Both the position numbers and the translations under genes were made by a program. A stretch of 8,802 nt of DNA, from contig DXAS01000064.1 in assembly GCA_019116915.1 (NCBI GenBank), positions 1 through 8,802 on the forward strand, written 5' to 3'. The notes below the pieces were generated by a model. The model searched no databases, was not told the origin of the DNA, and worked only from the letters and a program-made list of their open reading frames with translations. This DNA is from Flavonifractor avicola (GTDB lineage Bacteria; Bacillota; Clostridia; Oscillospirales; Oscillospiraceae). Shown here in pieces: positions 5,671 to 8,802 of the stretch. Each line of letters begins with the position of its first letter. The first letter of the stretch is position 1.

Positions 5671-7014
5671 CTACTTGCCGAGCTTATTGTAGAGGCTGGC
5701 CAGGGAGATGCCCAGCTGGGCGGCAGTGCGCTTTTTTCCCTCCAGAGAGGTGCCGTTTTTCTCCAGCAGGTTGAGAATGACCCGCTTTTCAAAGGCGCGG
5801 GTCCGCTGGGCCAGGGTGAGACCCACGTCCTCCTGCTGGTGGACCAGGTCGCTGGGAAGGGCCTCCTGATTGATCACCCCGGAGGGGGTGAGGTAGGCGG
5901 AGAACTCCAGCACATTGCGCAGCTCCCGCACGTTGCCCGGCCAGCTGTGGGCCTGAAGCCGGGCGATGGCATCCTCGGTGAGGCGGAAGGGACGGCGCAG
6001 CTTGTGGGAGAAATCCTCCAGAATGGCCTGGGCCAGGGCGGGGATGTCCCCCGGCCGCTCCCGCAGAGGGGGAATATGGAGGGGGAAGGTGCTCAGCCGG
6101 TAGTACAGGTCCTTGCGGAACTTGCCGGCGGCCACATAGGCGGGCAGGTCGGCGTTGCAGGCGGCGATGACCCGCACGTCCACCGCCACCTCTTTCAGGC
6201 CGCCCACGGGGCGGATGGTGTGCTCCTGAAGGACCCGCAGCAGCTTGGCCTGGAGCCCCACGTCCATCTCGGAGATCTCGTCCAGAAAGAGGGTGCCGCC
6301 GGAGGCCGCCTCGAAGAGGCCCATCTTGCCGCCCCGCTTGGCGCCGGTAAAAGCCCCCTCGGCGTAGCCGAAGAGCTCCGATTCCAGCATATTGGCGTTG
6401 AAGTTGGAGCAGTTGATGGCTACAAAGACCCCGTCCCGGCGGGAGCTGGCGTTGTGGATGGCCTGGGCGTACAGCTCCTTGCCGGTACCGCTCTCGCTCT
6501 CCAGCAGCACGGTGGCGTCGGTGACGGCGATGCGCTGGGCCAGATCCTTCACCCGGGCTACCGCCGGGGTCACCGCCACAATATCGTCAAAGGTGTACCG
6601 GGCGCCGTTGGCCTTGCTGATGCTGCGCAGCACCTGCCGGCTCCGGGCCTCCACCGCCTCCAGCTCCTCTCTGGTCTGGTAGGCGTCCTCCAGAAAGGTG
6701 ACTACGCTGAGCCCCCCCACCAGGGTGTCCCCCTCATAGATGGGGTAGAGGTTGACGAAGTAGAAGTCCTTGATCTCCTGACGGGTGATGTGGAGGATGG
6801 GCTTGCCCGCCTCCAGCACATCGGGCAGCCGGGCGCCCGGGCGCAGATCCCGCAGACGGCGGCCTTCAATGGGACCTACGTCCCCGCCCGCGTCTTTTTT
6901 CAGAAATTCCTGGTAAGCCTTGTTGCCGAAAACGATGCAGCCCTCGGTATCGATGATGGTGATGCCCTCCCGCATGGCGTCGAAGGCGGCTCGGGCGGCG
7001 GCGTTGAGTTCCAT
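5671..7014 (-). CDS. Sigma-54-dependent transcriptional activator (PAS, AAA+, HTH)
   Basis: A 447-residue enhancer-binding protein that would hydrolyse ATP to open sigma-54 promoter complexes. A PAS sensor domain fills about residues 5-110 and a short coiled linker 111-132. The AAA+ domain (about 140-370) shows a Walker A-like SESGTGKE (173-180), the sigma-54-contacting loop GAFTGA (220-225), Walker B GGTLFLDE (239-246), sensor-I region VIAACNADL (282-290), FRKDLYYRL arginine-finger segment (299-307) and PLRERPGDI (316-324). WPGNVREL is at 358-365. A Fis-type helix-turn-helix closes the protein (428-446, TAAQLGISLASLYNKLG). No response-regulator receiver domain is present, so the signal is read by PAS, probably a small molecule. 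Start: ATG 7014 with GGGAGG 7 nt upstream. Oddity: Walker A begins with Ser173 where Gly is usual. Target: almost certainly the adjacent operon. Confidence 0.94.
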   Translation of the reverse strand: MELNAAARAAFDAMREGITIIDTEGCIVFGNKAYQEFLKKDAGGDVGPIEGRRLRDLRPGARLPDVLEAGKPILHITRQEIKDFYFVNLYPIYEGDTLVGGLSVVTFLEDAYQTREELEAVEARSRQVLRSISKANGARYTFDDIVAVTPAVARVKDLAQRIAVTDATVLLESESGTGKELYAQAIHNASSRRDGVFVAINCSNFNANMLESELFGYAEGAFTGAKRGGKMGLFEAASGGTLFLDEISEMDVGLQAKLLRVLQEHTIRPVGGLKEVAVDVRVIAACNADLPAYVAAGKFRKDLYYRLSTFPLHIPPLRERPGDIPALAQAILEDFSHKLRRPFRLTEDAIARLQAHSWPGNVRELRNVLEFSAYLTPSGVINQEALPSDLVHQQEDVGLTLAQRTRAFEKRVILNLLEKNGTSLEGKKRTAAQLGISLASLYNKLGK

Positions 7015-7044
7015 AGCTGTACCTCCCAGGTTTTGTTACTGTAA

Positions 7045-7073
7045 ATTATACCCGGTTTGTCAATCGGGGGGAA
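7045..7073 (-). promoter_or_regulatory. Probable housekeeping promoter of the activator gene
   Basis: A perfect TATAAT on the minus strand (7050-7045) lies about 30 bp before the ATG. At 17 bp upstream the best -35 is a poor TTCCCC (7073-7068). A TTGACA at 7063-7058 is only 7 bp from the -10 and cannot be its partner. The weak -35 suggests low constitutive expression, reasonable for a regulator. It lies immediately after the terminator of the surface-protein gene. Confidence 0.5.
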
Positions 7074-7108
7074 GAAAAAGAGGGGACGCTCCAAGTTAGA
7101 GCGCCCCC
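7072..7108 (-). terminator. Intrinsic terminator of the SLH surface-protein gene
   Basis: On the minus strand a 10-bp stem (GGGGGCGCTC with GAGCGTCCCC, one G-T wobble) closes a 7-nt loop and is followed by TCTTTTTCTT. It starts about 20 nt after the TGA stop at 7130-7128 and separates that gene from the activator transcript. Confidence 0.88.
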
Positions 7109-7127
7109 CGGAAGGGAAAGGAAGTAA

Positions 7128-8802
7128 TCAGGAGAGATCGGCGGCGGAGAAATTCATCAGGATCTGCGCCACCTCGGCCCGGGTGGCGGAGCCCTGAGGA
7201 TTGAGGGTATTGCCGCCAACGCCGTTGATGATGCTCTTCATGGTGCACCAGCACATCGCTTCATAGGCCCAGTCGGACACCTGATCGGCATCGGCATAGT
7301 CCAGAGGGAAGGCCCAGGCACCCTGGAACCCGCCGCCGGTGTGCTGCACATAGCGGTACAGGATGGTGGCCAGCTGCTCGCGGGTCACGGTGTCGTCGGG
7401 GGCAAACACGGTGTCGCTGTAGCCCTTGACAATACCGTTCTCGCTGGCCCAGGCCACGGCGTCGGTGTACCAGCTGTCGGCGGCCACATCGGAGAAGGCC
7501 GGGGCGGCATCAGGCTCCGGGGAACCGGCCAGCCGCCACAGGATGGTGACGACCATGGCCCGGTTGGTGGTCATGAGGGGGGAGAAGGCGGTCCCGGCGG
7601 TGCCGTCCATCAGGCCGTTGTCAAAGACGTACGCCACCGCGTCGTAGAACCAGTCGTTCACCGACACGTCGGTGAACGGCAGAGAGCTGCTCTCTGCCGT
7701 AAAGGTCGCCTGAACGACCACGGCGGAAGCGGGCATGGTAAAGGTGTACTTGCCGTCGCCCTTGTCGGTGAGCTTGATCTCGCTGCCCTTCTTGTCGGTG
7801 ACGGTGAGGGTGTCCAGCGCGTAACTCTCGTCGGGCTTCACGGTCAGGGTGACGGTGAGGCCCTTGGAAGCGCGGGTACGGCTGGAAGTCACAGTGCCGT
7901 TGTCGGCCTTGTCCACGGTGATGGCGTAGGAGGTGGAGATAATGATGCTTCCGGTATCTTCCAGCGCCAGCTTGGCGGCGTACAGGTCCTTGGCGGCCTG
8001 ATCGATGACCGCCTGAGCGGCCAGGGCGGTTTCCTCGGTGTCAAAGCTCTGGCTGCCCGCGTTGGCCACGGTCTGGGCGGCGGTCAGGGCGTTCTGCAGG
8101 ATGGCCCAGCTATAGGAGGTGTAGTCCTCCTCCTTAAGTCCGGACAGGTCGGCAATCAGAGCCTCCAGACCGGTGACGGAGGTGGCGTAGGTGTAACCCG
8201 CCTCGGTGATGACCTGGCGGTAGAACTGGAAGGGGACAGCCTCGGTGCTGACATAGTGCTGTGTGGTGCTGTTTTCATGAGCCAGGTAGAGAGTCTGGTC
8301 CTCCACCACACGGCTGACGGTATAGGAACCGGCGGAGCCGTCCACAGAGGTAATAATCAGAACCTGCTTCTCATCGGTGACAGGTACCCTGCTGCCCGCG
8401 CTGGTGGCAGCGTTCAGGTTGAGGTAGCGTTCATCAGCCTCGCAGCTCTGGACGGTGTAACCAGTTTCAGCGTCGCCGGTAACGGTCCAGGTCTGACGGG
8501 TGGCGGCGTAGGTGCTGTCCAGCTTCAGCAGACCGTCGGAGGCGGAACCGGTCACATGATCGCTGGTGGTGCTGTCGCTGGCGTGGTACAGGATTCGGTT
8601 GCTGCCGCTGTGGAAGATGGCATACACCGCGCCGGAGTCCATGCCGTCGGTGTCCAGTTCATAGGTGGTGGAAGCCTCGTGATAGGTGTCCTCCACCTCG
8701 TCGGTGTACCGGTTGGGCAGGACCACGCCGTCCTCTCCCTGGATCGCCACGTCGGCGGAGGCGGTGCGGGTGATGCCGCTGGAGGTAACAGAGGCGGTGA
8801 TG
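7128..8802 (-). CDS. SLH-domain cell-surface protein, 5' part missing
   Basis: The reading frame is open to the window edge; at least 557 C-terminal residues are visible. Codon 8750-8748 is GTG, but the frame continues upstream without a stop and no ribosome binding site precedes it, so it is internal. From the first visible codon: a beta-rich region with repeated Tyr/Leu-containing strands (about 57-197), possibly a carbohydrate-binding-like fold; an Ala-rich helical segment of FIVAR type (209-282); an InlB-type B-repeat-like domain ending in the usual YTFTMPASAVVVQATF (about 292-369); and three SLH repeats (375-426, 436-487, 501-553) that would anchor the protein to the cell-wall secondary polymer. 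SLH2 and SLH3 have TRE/TRAE motifs; SLH1 has TTNRAM. SLH3 carries two Cys (MCWC). The catalytic or adhesive N-terminal part lies outside the window, so the biological role cannot be stated. Confidence 0.9.
   Translation of the reverse strand, partial: ITASVTSSGITRTASADVAIQGEDGVVLPNRYTDEVEDTYHEASTTYELDTDGMDSGAVYAIFHSGSNRILYHASDSTTSDHVTGSASDGLLKLDSTYAATRQTWTVTGDAETGYTVQSCEADERYLNLNAATSAGSRVPVTDEKQVLIITSVDGSAGSYTVSRVVEDQTLYLAHENSTTQHYVSTEAVPFQFYRQVITEAGYTYATSVTGLEALIADLSGLKEEDYTSYSWAILQNALTAAQTVANAGSQSFDTEETALAAQAVIDQAAKDLYAAKLALEDTGSIIISTSYAITVDKADNGTVTSSRTRASKGLTVTLTVKPDESYALDTLTVTDKKGSEIKLTDKGDGKYTFTMPASAVVVQATFTAESSSLPFTDVSVNDWFYDAVAYVFDNGLMDGTAGTAFSPLMTTNRAMVVTILWRLAGSPEPDAAPAFSDVAADSWYTDAVAWASENGIVKGYSDTVFAPDDTVTREQLATILYRYVQHTGGGFQGAWAFPLDYADADQVSDWAYEAMCWCTMKSIINGVGGNTLNPQGSATRAEVAQILMNFSAADLS

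Noticed and set aside
7045..7063. TTGACA (minus strand, 7063-7058) with TATAAT (7050-7045) as a consensus promoter pair
   Set aside because: The spacer is only 7 bp, incompatible with sigma-A recognition. The TATAAT was kept with a weak -35 at proper distance.
8748..8750. GTG at 8750 as the start of the SLH protein
   Set aside because: The frame continues open to the window edge with sensible surface-protein sequence, no ribosome binding site precedes the GTG, and no signal peptide follows it, so the gene starts outside the window.
1..8802. CRISPR arrays, tRNA/rRNA genes, insertion sequences or phage attachment sites
   Set aside because: No regularly spaced short repeats, no cloverleaf-like or rRNA-like sequence, no transposase or integrase reading frame and no flanking terminal repeats were seen on either strand.

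Overview
The window looks like chromosomal DNA of a high-GC, gut-type Clostridia (Oscillospiraceae-like; Flavonifractor/Oscillibacter/Lawsonibacter-type genomes are my best guess). This rests on GC-rich codon use, strong AGGAGG-type ribosome binding sites, an S-layer-homology (SLH) surface protein, an RsgI-like anti-sigma factor, and a sigma-54 activator of the PAS-AAA+-HTH type. The taxon is inference; nothing in the window is diagnostic of species.

Layout. Bases 2-31 may be the last codons of an upstream gene. A canonical promoter (TATAAT with a 17-bp spacer) then drives a two-gene operon on the + strand: an ECF-type sigma factor (149-727) and, overlapping it by one base, a 497-residue membrane anti-sigma factor (727-2220). 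The anti-sigma factor has an RsgI-like extracytoplasmic domain carrying the Asp-Val-Asn-Pro-Ser motif and three C-terminal PepSY repeats. A near-perfect hairpin with A and T tracts on either side (2229-2273) can terminate transcription from both directions.

Everything from 2282 onward is on the minus strand. In transcription order, the right end holds the C-terminal part of an SLH-anchored surface protein (8802-7128, 5' end outside the window) and its terminator (7108-7072). Next come a sigma-54 enhancer-binding protein (7014-5671), a 274-bp regulatory intergenic region, a CitMHS-family carboxylate transporter (5396-4002), and a split AtuA/DUF1446 pair (large 3955-2609, small 2581-2282).

The most informative part is the regulatory region 5397-5670. 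It contains a textbook -24/-12 promoter (TGGCAC-N5-TTGCT, 5472-5457) about 50 bp before the transporter's own Shine-Dalgarno/ATG region. Further upstream are three copies of a 16-bp imperfect palindrome (5561-5576, 5632-5647, 5653-5668), placed where enhancer sites for a sigma-54 activator belong. The parsimonious reading is a self-contained inducible catabolic module: the PAS domain senses a signal, the activator binds the three sites and opens the sigma-54 promoter, CitMHS imports an organic acid (probably a metal-complexed or citrate-like carboxylate), and the two AtuA-like proteins act on it. The chemistry of the AtuA-like pair is not known, and none of the partner genes of the classical acyclic-terpene pathway is present here.
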